Shown one piece after another: positions 1-7,979 of a stretch of DNA of 64,000 nucleotides. Location of the stretch: positions 124,001 to 188,000 of the forward strand of contig JAEYPQ010000065.1 of the NCBI GenBank assembly GCA_023410645.1, read 5' to 3'. The notes below the pieces were generated by a model. It was not told the origin of the DNA and made no database searches. It saw only the letters and a list, made by a program, of their open reading frames with translations. This DNA is from Bacillota bacterium. GTDB taxonomy: Bacteria; Bacillota; Clostridia; TANB77; CAG-465. The position numbers were made by a program, and so were the translations under genes. Position 1 is the first letter of the stretch, and each line of letters begins with the position of its first letter.

Positions 1-2
1 AT

Positions 3-467
3 GGTTCTGCATTTGTATGGATAAAAGTTAAAAATATGAATAATGAATATAAATATTTTAAATCTGGTTCATTTAATATGTGTACACAATATCCTGATAT
101 AATTCTTCCACAAGTTGAAATAACAGATAAAAAATTTAATACAAGATCAGAAAGTGTACCAATTACTTTTGAAACAAAAGAATATGCTATGTATAGTTTT
201 AAATTTTCAATTACTTTAAGTGAAGTACTTAAAATAAAAAATATTAGTTATTTAATTTCAACAACTCAAGGTGAAAATGAAAATTATACTTCAATTTCTA
301 GCTTTAAGAATAATACACCAGTTGAACAAGTATTTGGACCAATAACAAAAGAAATATTAATACAAGGAGATATTCCTTCAAAATTATATATTACTTTTAA
401 AATAACTGATATATATGATAGAGTAAGAACTATAACGAAAGAAGCCACATTCAATGTTCAGTTGTAA
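3..467 (+). CDS. C-terminal fragment of an unknown protein, cut by the window edge
   Basis: The frame is open from base 3, through an internal ATG at 36, to TAA at 465-467, so the gene begins before the window and the ATG at 36 is probably not its start. The visible 154 residues look like beta-rich extracellular or Ig-like material: alternating hydrophobic and polar residues, many Thr, Ser and Asn, and no catalytic motif. No family is recognised. A hairpin terminator follows at once. The position of the true start and the presence of a signal peptide cannot be judged. Confidence 0.75.
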   Translation, partial: GSAFVWIKVKNMNNEYKYFKSGSFNMCTQYPDIILPQVEITDKKFNTRSESVPITFETKEYAMYSFKFSITLSEVLKIKNISYLISTTQGENENYTSISSFKNNTPVEQVFGPITKEILIQGDIPSKLYITFKITDIYDRVRTITKEATFNVQL

Positions 468-487
468 TAAATTTATAGTCTTTTTAT

Positions 488-517
488 AAAAATGTGATAG
501 TTGCTATCACATTTTTA
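488..517. terminator. Rho-independent terminator
   Basis: GTGATAG (494-500), loop TTG, CTATCAC (504-510), flanked by an A tract on the left and a T tract on the right. It ends the unknown gene at 3-467 and could work in both directions. Confidence 0.85.
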
Positions 518-574
518 TTTGCAATTTAAATATTGTTATGATATAATTTCAAAAGTGGAGGAAAAATTGCAAAT

Positions 575-1252
575 ATGGAAAAATTGCGTGTAGTATATAG
601 TAAATCAAAAGAAGCAATATATATATCACATTTAGATACAATAAAAATTTTTGAAGAAGCTTTATCAAGAGCAAATATCAATGTTCATTATACTTCTGGA
701 TTTAATCCTAGACCAGAACTTGTATTTGCTCATCCTTTATCAGTTGGAATTGAGAGTATAGGTGAAATAGTAGAAGTATCTTTAGAAGAAAAAATACCAA
801 TTCCTTATTTTATAAAAGAAATAAATAGTGTTTTACCAAGTGGACTTATAGTACTTTCAGCAGAATATATAAGTGCAAATGAAAAAAACATAATGTCTAG
901 AGTATATGCTGCTACTTACATATTAGAAATTATATATAATGAAAATAAATTTAATAGTAAGACAAAAAAACAAATAGAAGATATTAAGAAATACTATATA
1001 GATAAAATGGATGAATTTCTATCTCAAGATAACATATTAGTTTTAAAAAAATCTAAAGATAGAATGGAAAGAATTGATATTAAACCTCAAATTATTACAT
1101 ATAATTTTCTAATAGATAGAAATTTAGAAATAACCGTTAGTACTGGATCAAAAAATAATCTTAAACCTTCATATATTTTGACAGGGTATAATGAGTATAT
1201 TGATGAAGAATTTGAGTGTAATATTAAGAGGATAAAAATCCTGTATAAGTAG
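575..1252 (+). CDS. DUF2344 / TIGR03936-type radical-SAM-associated protein
   Basis: The 225-residue protein matches the DUF2344 family, recognised from its N-terminal pattern KSKEAIYISHLDTIKIFEEA and the following GFNPRPELVFAHPLSVGIES. Members are usually encoded beside, or fused to, a radical-SAM protein and often lie near ribonuclease G and the L21/L27 genes; their biochemical role is not established. Here neither partner is in view and the gene stands alone ahead of spoVG. The start at 575 has a GGAGG about 13-17 bases upstream. The length fits the stand-alone form of the family. Confidence in the family is good; no function is assigned. Confidence 0.85.
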   Translation: MEKLRVVYSKSKEAIYISHLDTIKIFEEALSRANINVHYTSGFNPRPELVFAHPLSVGIESIGEIVEVSLEEKIPIPYFIKEINSVLPSGLIVLSAEYISANEKNIMSRVYAATYILEIIYNENKFNSKTKKQIEDIKKYYIDKMDEFLSQDNILVLKKSKDRMERIDIKPQIITYNFLIDRNLEITVSTGSKNNLKPSYILTGYNEYIDEEFECNIKRIKILYK

Positions 1253-1328
1253 ATTTTGTCGAACAAAGTCGAATGTTGACAAATTAAAAAATATTTTAAT
1301 TTTTTTCTAAATTATGGTAAACCAAGTA

Positions 1329-1357
1329 TTGACTTTAAAATTTTATTATGTGATAAT
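1329..1357 (+). promoter_or_regulatory. sigma-A-type promoter of spoVG
   Basis: TTGACT (1329-1334), 17-bp spacer, GATAAT (1352-1357). The ribosome binding site AAGGAAGGCGG lies about 15 bases beyond the -10 box, ahead of the ATG at 1391. Confidence 0.8.
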
Positions 1358-1390
1358 ATAGTTACAGTAAAGGAAGGCGGTGTAGAAAAA

Positions 1391-1645
1391 ATGCAAATAA
1401 CTGATGTAAGAGTTAGAAAAGTAAATTCTCAAAACAGAATGAAAGCTATAGCATCTATAACAATTGATGATGTATTCGTTATACATGATATTAAAGTTAT
1501 AGAAAGCGATAAAGGGCTATTTATTGCTATGCCTAGCAGAAAGACTCCTAACGGAGAATTCAAAGATATTGCTCATCCAATAAACACTGATACAAGAGAA
1601 GCATTACAAAAAGCAATTATTGAAAAATATAATGAGGCTGAGTAA
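1391..1645 (+). CDS. spoVG: septation/regulatory protein SpoVG
   Basis: 84 residues, the usual length of SpoVG. The family signature is clear: MQITDVRVRKV at the start, then ASITIDDVFVIHDIKVIE, GLFIAMPSRK and FKDIAHPI. SpoVG is a small nucleic-acid-binding regulator first known from Bacillus sporulation and septation, but it is widespread in non-sporulating Firmicutes, so it does not prove sporulation. It has its own promoter and a terminator at 1668, so it is a single-gene unit. Confidence 0.97.
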   Translation: MQITDVRVRKVNSQNRMKAIASITIDDVFVIHDIKVIESDKGLFIAMPSRKTPNGEFKDIAHPINTDTREALQKAIIEKYNEAE

Positions 1646-1667
1646 ATAAAAAATAAAATTGAAAATT

Positions 1668-1692
1668 AAGAGGGTTTTTATACCCTCTTTTA
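1668..1692 (+). terminator. Rho-independent terminator of spoVG
   Basis: AAGAGGG (1668-1674), an 8-base AT loop, CCCTCTT (1683-1689), then TTT. Confidence 0.85.
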
Positions 1693-1722
1693 ATATATAT
1701 AAAAGTAGGTGAAATAATATAT

Positions 1723-3327
1723 ATGACTGATTACTTAAAAGAAAAAGTATCAAAGATACCATTTGAACCAGGTATTTATATGATGAAAGATGAAAATGGT
1801 ACAATAATTTATGTTGGAAAAGCAATTTCTCTTAGAAAACGTGTAAGACAATATTTCCAAAAAAATAATAAATCACAGAGAATAGAAAAAATGGTATCTT
1901 TAATTAGAGATATTTCATATATAGTTACAAAAAATGAAGTGGAAGCTCTAGTATTAGAATGTAATTATATAAAAGAACATAATCCTAAGTTTAATGTAAT
2001 GTTAAAAGATGATAAAAGCTATCCATATATTAAGATTACTATTAAAGATAAGTATCCAACTATTTTTGTAACGCGTACAAAGAAGCAAGATAAAGCTTTA
2101 TATTTTGGCCCATACACAAATGTGGGCGCCATGAGGGATGCCCTTCGTACTATAAAAGAAATATTCCCTGTTAAAAGGTGCAAATATAACTTAGAAAAGA
2201 AAAAGGTTAGTCCTTGCCTATATTATCATATAGGAAGATGTCTAGGTCCATGTATTAATGGCGTTAAATTAGACGAATATAAAGAGATGATAGATCAGAT
2301 TGTGTTATTTTTACAAGGAAAAACTGGTAGCATAAAGGAGATAATTACAAAGCAAATTGAAGATTGTATTCAGAAGTTAGATTTTGAAAAGGCTCAAGTT
2401 CTAAAACAAAGGTTAGAAAATATAGAAAAAATAAGTGTAAAACAAAATGTTGCAAATTTAAATGAAAATAGTACAGATGTATTTGGTTATGTACACAGTG
2501 ATAATACTTTATATGTTCAAATTTTTAAAATTAGAGACTATAAAGTGGTTTTACATGATAATGTTAAGATTAGTGATATTATAAAAGAAGAAATAGATGA
2601 GGCCTTGGTACAAATTATTTCAAATTACTATATAGAAAATGAAGATATCCCTAAGAAGGTATACATTAAATTAGATGAAGAAAAATCATTACTTTTAAAT
2701 GATTTTTTTGAAGAACAGAATATTAAGGTACAAGTTATATTTCCTAAAAAAGGTGAAAAATTAAATCTAATTAAAATGGTTGAAAATAATATACATATAA
2801 ATATTGAGGATAATAAAAATAATATTTTAGATGATTTATCAGTTTTACTTGGATTTAATCAAACAATTGATTCAATAGAATGTTACGATATTTCAAACTT
2901 AAGAAATGAATATATAGTTGGTTGTATGATTAGATATGAAAATGGAAAGTTAAATAAAAAAATGTACAGAAAGTTTAAAATAAGAAGTACAGAAACACAA
3001 GATGATCCTAAAAGCATGTATGAAGTATTAACAAGAAGAATAAAACATGCAAAGGAATGGCCACTTCCAGATGTAATTTTTATTGATGGTGGAAAGACTC
3101 AACTTAATATGGTAAAAAAGGCTTTTGATGAATCAAATGAAATTACAAATTTATATGGTATGGTAAAAAACGATAAACACAGAACGCGAGGGTTAATTGA
3201 CAAAGAAGGAAATGAATTTGACTTATCAAATAGTAAAAATATTTTAAATTTTTTAACATTTTTACAAGATGAAGTTCATAGATTTACAATTACATATCAT
3301 AGGAGCTTAAGAGACAAGATTAAATAG
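1723..3327 (+). CDS. uvrC: excinuclease ABC subunit C, lacking the C-terminal HhH domain
   Basis: UvrC makes both incisions in nucleotide excision repair with UvrA and UvrB. The N-terminal GIY-YIG nuclease is complete (GIY 17-19, YVG 30-32, catalytic-type Glu79). A four-Cys cluster follows (RCKYN...SPCLYYHIGRCLGPC), as in UvrC proteins reported to bind an Fe-S cluster. The UVR motif that contacts UvrB lies near 205-240. The C-terminal RNase-H-like nuclease keeps Asp389, Asp455 and His519. The protein ends at residue 534, just after HRSLRDK, where family members normally continue for about 60 residues with tandem helix-hairpin-helix motifs. I see no HhH sequence downstream in any frame, so this looks like loss, not a frameshift. 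Confidence 0.95.
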   Translation: MTDYLKEKVSKIPFEPGIYMMKDENGTIIYVGKAISLRKRVRQYFQKNNKSQRIEKMVSLIRDISYIVTKNEVEALVLECNYIKEHNPKFNVMLKDDKSYPYIKITIKDKYPTIFVTRTKKQDKALYFGPYTNVGAMRDALRTIKEIFPVKRCKYNLEKKKVSPCLYYHIGRCLGPCINGVKLDEYKEMIDQIVLFLQGKTGSIKEIITKQIEDCIQKLDFEKAQVLKQRLENIEKISVKQNVANLNENSTDVFGYVHSDNTLYVQIFKIRDYKVVLHDNVKISDIIKEEIDEALVQIISNYYIENEDIPKKVYIKLDEEKSLLLNDFFEEQNIKVQVIFPKKGEKLNLIKMVENNIHINIEDNKNNILDDLSVLLGFNQTIDSIECYDISNLRNEYIVGCMIRYENGKLNKKMYRKFKIRSTETQDDPKSMYEVLTRRIKHAKEWPLPDVIFIDGGKTQLNMVKKAFDESNEITNLYGMVKNDKHRTRGLIDKEGNEFDLSNSKNILNFLTFLQDEVHRFTITYHRSLRDKIK

Positions 3328-3409
3328 ATTTAAAATTAATTTTTTAAAATTCATTTTTTTTACAGTTATATGAATATACATATTTACAAATAATATTAAT
3401 GGAGGCGAT

Positions 3410-3646
3410 ATGTATATGAGAGATAAAAAAGAAAAAATTGATGACAATCATGAACAAAAAATTGAATGTAGTGTATCACATTGTGCACATAACTGTATAG
3501 AAGATAGTACCTGTAGATTAGAAGCAATAAAAGTTTGTCCATGTGGGCCAAAAATTAAAGAAAATTATGAAGAGGATACTGCTTGTTCATCATATGATTA
3601 TATAGGGGACTTGAATACAAGATCTGAAGCTCGTGGAGAGTCTTAA
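3410..3646 (+). CDS. DUF1540 domain protein, small Cys-rich
   Basis: 78 residues with the DUF1540 cysteine pattern: IECSVSHCAHN, then CRLEAIKV, and a closing TACSSYDY. The spacing suggests metal or Fe-S binding, but the function of the family is unknown. It is common in clostridia. A GGAGGCG site lies six bases before the ATG at 3410; a second ATG at 3416 would also fit. The gene is monocistronic and converges on the XRE regulator through a shared terminator. Confidence 0.85.
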   Translation: MYMRDKKEKIDDNHEQKIECSVSHCAHNCIEDSTCRLEAIKVCPCGPKIKENYEEDTACSSYDYIGDLNTRSEARGES

Positions 3647-3647
3647 A

Positions 3648-3678
3648 AAAATAGTGCTTTTTAAAAGCACTATTTTTA
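3648..3678. terminator. bidirectional terminator between DUF1540 gene and XRE regulator
   Basis: ATAGTGCTTTT (3651-3661) pairs with AAAAGCACTAT (3663-3673), with A and T tracts on the two sides. Confidence 0.85.
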
Positions 3679-3770
3679 TCTCTAATTTTTTTAGATCATG
3701 ATGTTTTTCGACAAAATGTGCAAAAACTATATAGTATCATATACTTATATATGATAAAATAAGGTGTTTT

Positions 3771-4118
3771 TTATCTATTTTCGAAAAAATTTAAAATATG
3801 TTTAAGTAATTTTTGAGTATCTTCATCTTTATAAGTATCATTATTTAGTCTTTTTGATAAAGCTAAACTTTCAGAATCTTTTAATTCAACTGCTTCAACA
3901 TCTTTGAATAAATCGTTAGGAGTACAGTCAAGTGCACAGCAAAGACGTAATAATAGTTCTATGGTACAAGCATTTTTACCACTTTCAATTCTTCCTATTT
4001 GTACAGAAGATATTCCTATAATTTCAGATAATTGTTCTTGAGTATACTTTTTTAATACTCTATATTTTTTTACATTTGATCCGAAGATAACTAGATTTTT
4101 ATTTGAATTCTTTTTCAT
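3771..4118 (-). CDS. XRE-family HTH transcriptional regulator
   Basis: 115 residues. A Cro/C1-type helix-turn-helix covers about residues 13-67: VKKYRVLKKYTQEQLSEIIG, then ISSVQIGRIESGK, then a dimer-type third part ending CTPNDLF. The C-terminal tail is charged and has no ligand domain. The ATG at 4118 is preferred to the GTG at 4127, because AGGTGA sits six to seven bases before the ATG but overlaps the GTG. A TATAAT on the minus strand (4141-4136) lies just upstream, so the leader is short. It diverges from asp23, but control of that gene is only a guess from position. Confidence 0.88.
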   Translation of the reverse strand: MKKNSNKNLVIFGSNVKKYRVLKKYTQEQLSEIIGISSVQIGRIESGKNACTIELLLRLCCALDCTPNDLFKDVEAVELKDSESLALSKRLNNDTYKDEDTQKLLKHILNFFENR

Positions 4119-4341
4119 AAACTTCACCTTTTAGTATTATACCAAGTTTTTTTAATAATTGAAATAGTAAAATCAAATTTTTTTCATTTTTTTGTAAAAA
4201 AATGTCGAAAAATGAAAAATAATTATCATTTATTATGTATTATTTACAATTTTGATAAATAAATACTAAAATATTATCATAATTTTAAAAATAAAATGCG
4301 ACAAACTTTTTATAAAAAATATGAAAATTGTGTGAAAGTAC

Positions 4342-4370
4342 GTGACATTTTATATAACATGAGGTATAAT
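4342..4370 (+). promoter_or_regulatory. promoter of the asp23-amaP operon
   Basis: GTGACA (4342-4347), 17-bp spacer, TATAAT (4365-4370). The rest of the 304-base gap between the XRE start and the asp23 start is very AT-rich and shows no other gene. Confidence 0.7.
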
Positions 4371-4380
4371 ATATTTGAAA

Positions 4381-4403
4381 ATGATAAAAACTATTTTTAT
4401 CAT
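4381..4403 (+). promoter_or_regulatory. perfect hairpin in the asp23 leader
   Basis: ATGATAAAAA (4381-4390) and TTTTTATCAT (4394-4403) form a perfect 10-bp stem with a 3-base loop, close to the predicted transcript start and four bases before the AAGGAGG site. It may stabilise the mRNA 5' end. The ATG inside it has no ribosome binding site. Confidence 0.5.
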
Positions 4404-4422
4404 TTATAAGGAGGATTTTAAT

Positions 4423-4899
4423 ATGAGTGAAAAAAAGGTTAAAGAAGTTAAAGATAAAAATGAAGATAGAGAATTAGAAATTGATGTTGAATCTACAAAT
4501 AGTGTGGAACAAAATGTAGAGATAGCTACTAACTTAAATATTTCTGAAGATGTAATTGGTATAATAGCTGGACTTGCTGCATCTGAAGTTGATGGAATTG
4601 CAGGTATGACTTTAGGATTTGTTGATGGAATAAATCAAATTTTTGGAAATAATAAAAAATATGCAAAAGGTGTTAAAATATCTTTAGAAGGAAAGAAAGT
4701 TAATATTGATTTATATGTAAATGTTAAATATGGAGTTAGAATTCCAGATGTTGCTTGGGCAGCTCAAACTGCTGTAAAAGCTGCAGTAGAAAATATGACT
4801 GGACTTGATGTAATTGCGGTTAATATAAATGTTCAAGGTATAATATTTGATAAAAATGAAGTATCTAGAAAAAGTGATGAAGAGGATATAGAGGAATAA
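4423..4899 (+). CDS. Asp23/Gls24 family envelope stress protein
   Basis: 158 residues. After a charged, disordered N-terminus of about 45 residues comes the Asp23 core: NISEDVIGIIAGLAASEVDG, then VNIDLYVNVKYGVRIPDVAW and a closing INVQGI. Asp23 proteins are abundant, membrane-associated through AmaP, and linked to cell-envelope stress in Firmicutes. The ATG at 4423 has AAGGAGG (4408-4414) at good spacing; the in-frame ATG at 4375 has none. AmaP and DUF2273 genes follow, the standard neighbourhood of this family. Confidence 0.93.
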   Translation: MSEKKVKEVKDKNEDRELEIDVESTNSVEQNVEIATNLNISEDVIGIIAGLAASEVDGIAGMTLGFVDGINQIFGNNKKYAKGVKISLEGKKVNIDLYVNVKYGVRIPDVAWAAQTAVKAAVENMTGLDVIAVNINVQGIIFDKNEVSRKSDEEDIEE

Positions 4900-4911
4900 T
4901 TTTTAGTATAT

Positions 4912-4948
4912 AGCCTAAATATTTAACATATGATTTTTTATTTAGGCT
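4912..4948 (+). promoter_or_regulatory. intercistronic hairpin between asp23 and amaP
   Basis: AGCCTAAAT (4912-4920) pairs with ATTTAGGCT (4940-4948) across a 19-base loop. The following T tract is interrupted, so this is more likely a partial terminator or processing site that lowers amaP output than a full stop. Confidence 0.5.
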
Positions 4949-4975
4949 AATCTAATTTTATTGATGGAGGTTAAA

Positions 4976-5512
4976 ATGAAAGGTTTTGAAAGATTTGTTT
5001 TAGTAATATTTTCTTTAATCGTAATAGTAATATCTATTACGCTAGTTTTAGTTTCAACACAGATGCTAGAATTGAAGGGAATATATGATATAATAGATAA
5101 TTTATTAGTATCAAATAAAATATTATTCTTAATTTTAGGCACAGTATTTGCTCTTCTTGGTCTTGTTGGATTATTTTCAACATCTGATTCTGAAGATGCA
5201 CAAAGAGGAGGACTAGCTATTAAGCAAGAAACAGGAACAGTATATATTACAAGAGATACCTTTGAGAGTATAATTGCTGGTGTTACTCGTGGATATGCAG
5301 AATTAAGGAATGTTAGAGTTGATATGCAAGTTACAGAAGCAGGAGTTATTGCAAATGTATATGCAATGATATTACCTGATACTGTAGTCCCAGCTCTTAC
5401 AACAAAATTACAAGAAAATGTAAAATCAAGTGTTCTAAAACAAACAACTGTAGAAATAAAAGAGGTAAATGTTAAAATTAAAGGGGTTTATCAAGAACCT
5501 CCTAAGAAATAG
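4976..5512 (+). CDS. amaP: AmaP, membrane anchor of Asp23
   Basis: 178 residues. Two membrane helices (about 7-29 and 49-68) are followed by a cytoplasmic Asp23-like domain (about 85-170) with the pattern TRDTFESIIAGVTRGYAELR. In staphylococci AmaP tethers Asp23 to the membrane. The ATG at 4976 has TGGAGG six bases upstream; the frame also opens at a TTG at 4961, which lacks a site. It sits between asp23 and the DUF2273 gene, as expected. Family assignment is firm; the physiological trigger is unknown here. Confidence 0.88.
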   Translation: MKGFERFVLVIFSLIVIVISITLVLVSTQMLELKGIYDIIDNLLVSNKILFLILGTVFALLGLVGLFSTSDSEDAQRGGLAIKQETGTVYITRDTFESIIAGVTRGYAELRNVRVDMQVTEAGVIANVYAMILPDTVVPALTTKLQENVKSSVLKQTTVEIKEVNVKIKGVYQEPPKK

Positions 5513-5526
5513 TAGGAAGTGATGTA

Positions 5527-5793
5527 ATGAAAGATTTTATGGATTATGTAATTAAAAATAAATATGTTATAATTTGTGTATCAATAGTAGTAATATTATA
5601 CGCTTTAGGCATTGTGGAATTTTTATCTAAACTAGTTATTTTATTTGCTTTAATAGTTGGAGCTGTATTTATAGGTAAAAAGATGCAAGATAATGAAGAG
5701 TCTATAAAGAATATATTTAATATAAAAAGATATACAAATTACAAAGAAGATGTATATTATTATCAAGATAAAAAAGATAATAATAAAGAGTAG
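5527..5793 (+). CDS. DUF2273-like small membrane protein
   Basis: 88 residues with two close hydrophobic helices (about 12-29 and 31-50), ending AVFIGKKMQD, the usual ending of DUF2273 small membrane proteins that accompany Asp23 and AmaP. A hydrophilic tail of about 35 residues rich in Lys, Asp and Tyr makes it longer than most members. It lies 14 bases after amaP and 9 bases before nusB, so the stress-protein genes and nusB-xseAB are probably one transcript. Confidence 0.75.
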   Translation: MKDFMDYVIKNKYVIICVSIVVILYALGIVEFLSKLVILFALIVGAVFIGKKMQDNEESIKNIFNIKRYTNYKEDVYYYQDKKDNNKE

Positions 5794-5802
5794 GAGAAGG
5801 CA

Positions 5803-6213
5803 ATGGGTAGGAAAAAGGCAAGGGATAATGCGTTTAAATGTATATATCAATTAGAGTTTTCTAAAGATAGAGATATAAATAAAATTTTAGAGTTTTGTTA
5901 TGAAGAAAATGAAAATGAAGAAGAAGAGATAGAATATATTTCAAAAGTACTAAATGGTGTCAAAGATAATTTAGAAAAAATTGATGGAATTATTCTATCA
6001 AATCTAAAAAATTGGTCTTTAGAAAGAATTGCAAAGATTGATCTTGCAATTATAAGACTTGCAATTTATGAAATAATATACGAAAAAGATATTCCTGTAA
6101 AAGTAAGTGCAAATGAAGCAGTTGAACTTGCAAAATTATATGGAAATAATGATTCTAAATCATTTGTAAATGGTATAATAGCCAAAGTAATCAAAGATAA
6201 GGAAGAAAATTAA
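5803..6213 (+). CDS. nusB: transcription antitermination factor NusB
   Basis: 136 residues, typical NusB length. It opens with RKKARDNAFKCIYQLEF and carries the conserved late motif IAKIDLAIIRLAIYEI, then VSANEAVELAKLYG and SKSFVNGI. NusB with NusE (S10) binds boxA RNA and promotes rRNA antitermination. The stop codon overlaps the xseA start by one base. The acidic stretch ENENEEEEIEY near residue 45 is an insertion-like feature typical of AT-rich relatives. Confidence 0.96.
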   Translation: MGRKKARDNAFKCIYQLEFSKDRDINKILEFCYEENENEEEEIEYISKVLNGVKDNLEKIDGIILSNLKNWSLERIAKIDLAIIRLAIYEIIYEKDIPVKVSANEAVELAKLYGNNDSKSFVNGIIAKVIKDKEEN

Positions 6214-7406
6214 TGGAACAAAAAGTATATACGGTATCCCAATTAAATAGATATGTAAAAATGTTATTTGATAAGGATACTTTTTTAAATAATGTAAATA
6301 TACGAGGTGAAATAACAAATTTTAAGCCTCATTATACAGGTCATTTATACTTTACTTTAAAAGATGAAACATCTACAATAAAATGTGTTATGTTTAGAAC
6401 TAGTGCAGATATGATAAAGTTTAAACCAGCAGATGGTATGAAAGTTGTTATAAGTGGACAAGTTAATGTATTTGAAAGAGATGGTGTATATCAGATATAT
6501 TGTAAAACGATGACACCTGAGGGGTTAGGAGAACTATATCTTGCATATGAGCAATTAAAAGAAAAACTTTCAAAGGAAGGATTGTTTGATCCCGAATACA
6601 AAAAAAGAATTCCTTTTTTGCCAAACAAAGTTGGAGTTATAACATCAAGAACTGGAGCTGTTGTACGTGATATTATAAATGTAACATCAAGGAGATATGA
6701 TAAAGTAAATCTTTTAATATATCCAGCAGCTGTTCAAGGGGTGAATGTTGCAAGTACAGTAATAGAAGGTATTAGAACATTTAATAAACTAAATAATGTT
6801 GATGTAATAATAATAGCCCGTGGTGGTGGATCATTTGAAGATTTATTTGGATTTAATGATGAATCTTTAGCAAGAGAAATCTTTAAATCTAATATACCAA
6901 TAATATCCGCAGTAGGTCATGAAACTGATTTTACGATTTGTGATTTTGTCTCAGATTTAAGGGCACCAACACCATCTGCAGCAGCAGAACTTGTTTATCC
7001 ACAATATAGTGATATTATTAGAAAGATAGCACTTGATAAATCAAGAATAATAAATGCAGAACAAAATAATATAGAAAGAAAAAGAGAATATATTAAAAGG
7101 ATAAAAGCTGCAAAACTTGAAAAAGGACCTATTGATATTATAAATAGATATAGAATTACAATAGATAATATAATAAAAAGTAGTGAAAATAAAATAAGAT
7201 TAAATCTTGAAAGATATAGATCAAGTTCAATGCAGGCAATATCAAAAATTGATGCTTTAAGTCCACTAAAAACTCTTGTTAGAGGTTACAGTGTAGCAGA
7301 AAATGTTGATACAAAAAAAATAATTAAAAGTGTAAAAGATGTAAATAAAGATGATAAATTGAATTTAACTTTAACAGATGGTAAAATTAAAGTTATAGTT
7401 GAATAA
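6213..7406 (+). CDS. xseA: exodeoxyribonuclease VII large subunit
   Basis: 397 residues. An N-terminal OB-fold (about 1-100, with VRGEITNFKPHYTGHLYFTL-like spacing) is followed by the catalytic domain with GVITSRTGAVVRDI, IIARGGGSFEDLFGFNDE, and SAVGHETDFTICDFVSDLRA-type motifs, then a coiled coil and the closing LVRGYSV. It forms the single-strand-specific exonuclease VII with XseB, encoded 13 bases downstream. The ATG at 6213 overlaps the nusB stop (TAATG), which indicates translational coupling. Complete. Confidence 0.97.
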   Translation: MEQKVYTVSQLNRYVKMLFDKDTFLNNVNIRGEITNFKPHYTGHLYFTLKDETSTIKCVMFRTSADMIKFKPADGMKVVISGQVNVFERDGVYQIYCKTMTPEGLGELYLAYEQLKEKLSKEGLFDPEYKKRIPFLPNKVGVITSRTGAVVRDIINVTSRRYDKVNLLIYPAAVQGVNVASTVIEGIRTFNKLNNVDVIIIARGGGSFEDLFGFNDESLAREIFKSNIPIISAVGHETDFTICDFVSDLRAPTPSAAAELVYPQYSDIIRKIALDKSRIINAEQNNIERKREYIKRIKAAKLEKGPIDIINRYRITIDNIIKSSENKIRLNLERYRSSSMQAISKIDALSPLKTLVRGYSVAENVDTKKIIKSVKDVNKDDKLNLTLTDGKIKVIVE

Positions 7407-7419
7407 ATTGGAGGTAAAA

Positions 7420-7650
7420 ATGTCAGAGAAAACATTTGAAGAAAGTTTAAAAGAATTAGAAAGTATTGCACTTGAACTTGAAAGTGGAAACTTAAATTTA
7501 GATGAATCAATAGCAAAATTTGAAAAAGGCATGAAGTTATCTAAAGTTTGTACTGAGAAATTAGATAAGGCAGAGAAAAAAATTAATATCTTACTTAAAA
7601 ATGAAGATGGAGAATTTGTAGAAGAAAATTTTGAAGATATTCAAGAATAA
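7420..7650 (+). CDS. xseB: exodeoxyribonuclease VII small subunit
   Basis: 76 residues, the family length, with the XseB pattern FEESLKELESIALELESGN and LDESIAKFEKGMKLSK, a two-helix coiled coil that binds the large subunit. The ATG at 7420 has GGAGG (7410-7414) upstream; the frame is also open from an ATG at 7399 inside xseA, which has no site. Last gene of the nusB-xseA-xseB run. Confidence 0.95.
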   Translation: MSEKTFEESLKELESIALELESGNLNLDESIAKFEKGMKLSKVCTEKLDKAEKKINILLKNEDGEFVEENFEDIQE

Positions 7651-7663
7651 GTATTAATATTAT

Positions 7664-7716
7664 TCACCTAAGTATATATAACTTAAAAAGTTAAATAATA
7701 TATTTAGGTGATTTTT
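7664..7716 (+). terminator. long hairpin that also buries the next ribosome binding site
   Basis: TCACCTAAGTATAT (7664-7677) pairs with ATATATTTAGGTGA (7698-7711) with one G-T pair, an inner small stem AACTT/AAGTT, and a TTTTT tract at 7712-7716. It works as a terminator for xseB, but the 3' arm contains AGGTGA, the only ribosome binding site for the ATG at 7717. Confidence 0.75.
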
Positions 7717-7917
7717 ATGAATAAAAAAAATAAAAATATGAAATATGAAGAAAATGATAGAGTTTCTTTAGAACCAGATCTTGAACTTGAAAGGAAAATG
7801 GCCACAAGACAAGGTGATAGTGGATATGATTTCGTAGTAAGATCACATCACTGGACATCACCGGATGAGCAAAAAATAAAAACAAAAGAAATAGAGGAAA
7901 AGACTAAAGAAAAATAA
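7717..7917 (+). CDS. small hypothetical protein, translation probably hairpin-controlled
   Basis: 66 residues, very charged (many Lys, Glu, Asp), with no membrane segment. Its middle reads ATRQGDSGYDFVVRSHHW, then SPDEQKIKTKEIEEK; the ending faintly recalls DUF3787-type clostridial miniproteins, but I would not assign it. The ATG at 7717 directly follows the T tract of the hairpin at 7664-7716, whose arm holds the AGGTGA site. A strong terminator follows at 7926. The codon use and the clean ribosome binding site support a real gene. Confidence 0.65.
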   Translation: MNKKNKNMKYEENDRVSLEPDLELERKMATRQGDSGYDFVVRSHHWTSPDEQKIKTKEIEEKTKEK

Positions 7918-7925
7918 AAATTTAA

Positions 7926-7967
7926 GGAAGCCTGAGAATAGTTTATTACGCATTCTCAGACTTCTTT
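7926..7967. terminator. Rho-independent terminator
   Basis: GAAGCCTGAGAAT (7927-7939) pairs with ATTCTCAGACTTC (7952-7964) with one mismatch, then TTT. It lies between two convergent genes. Confidence 0.85.
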
Positions 7968-7979
7968 GCAAAATAAGTA

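Noticed and set aside
3300..3409. UvrC HhH domain lost only by a frameshift
   Set aside because: The sequence after the stop is AT-rich in all frames, with no HhH-like residues before the next gene.
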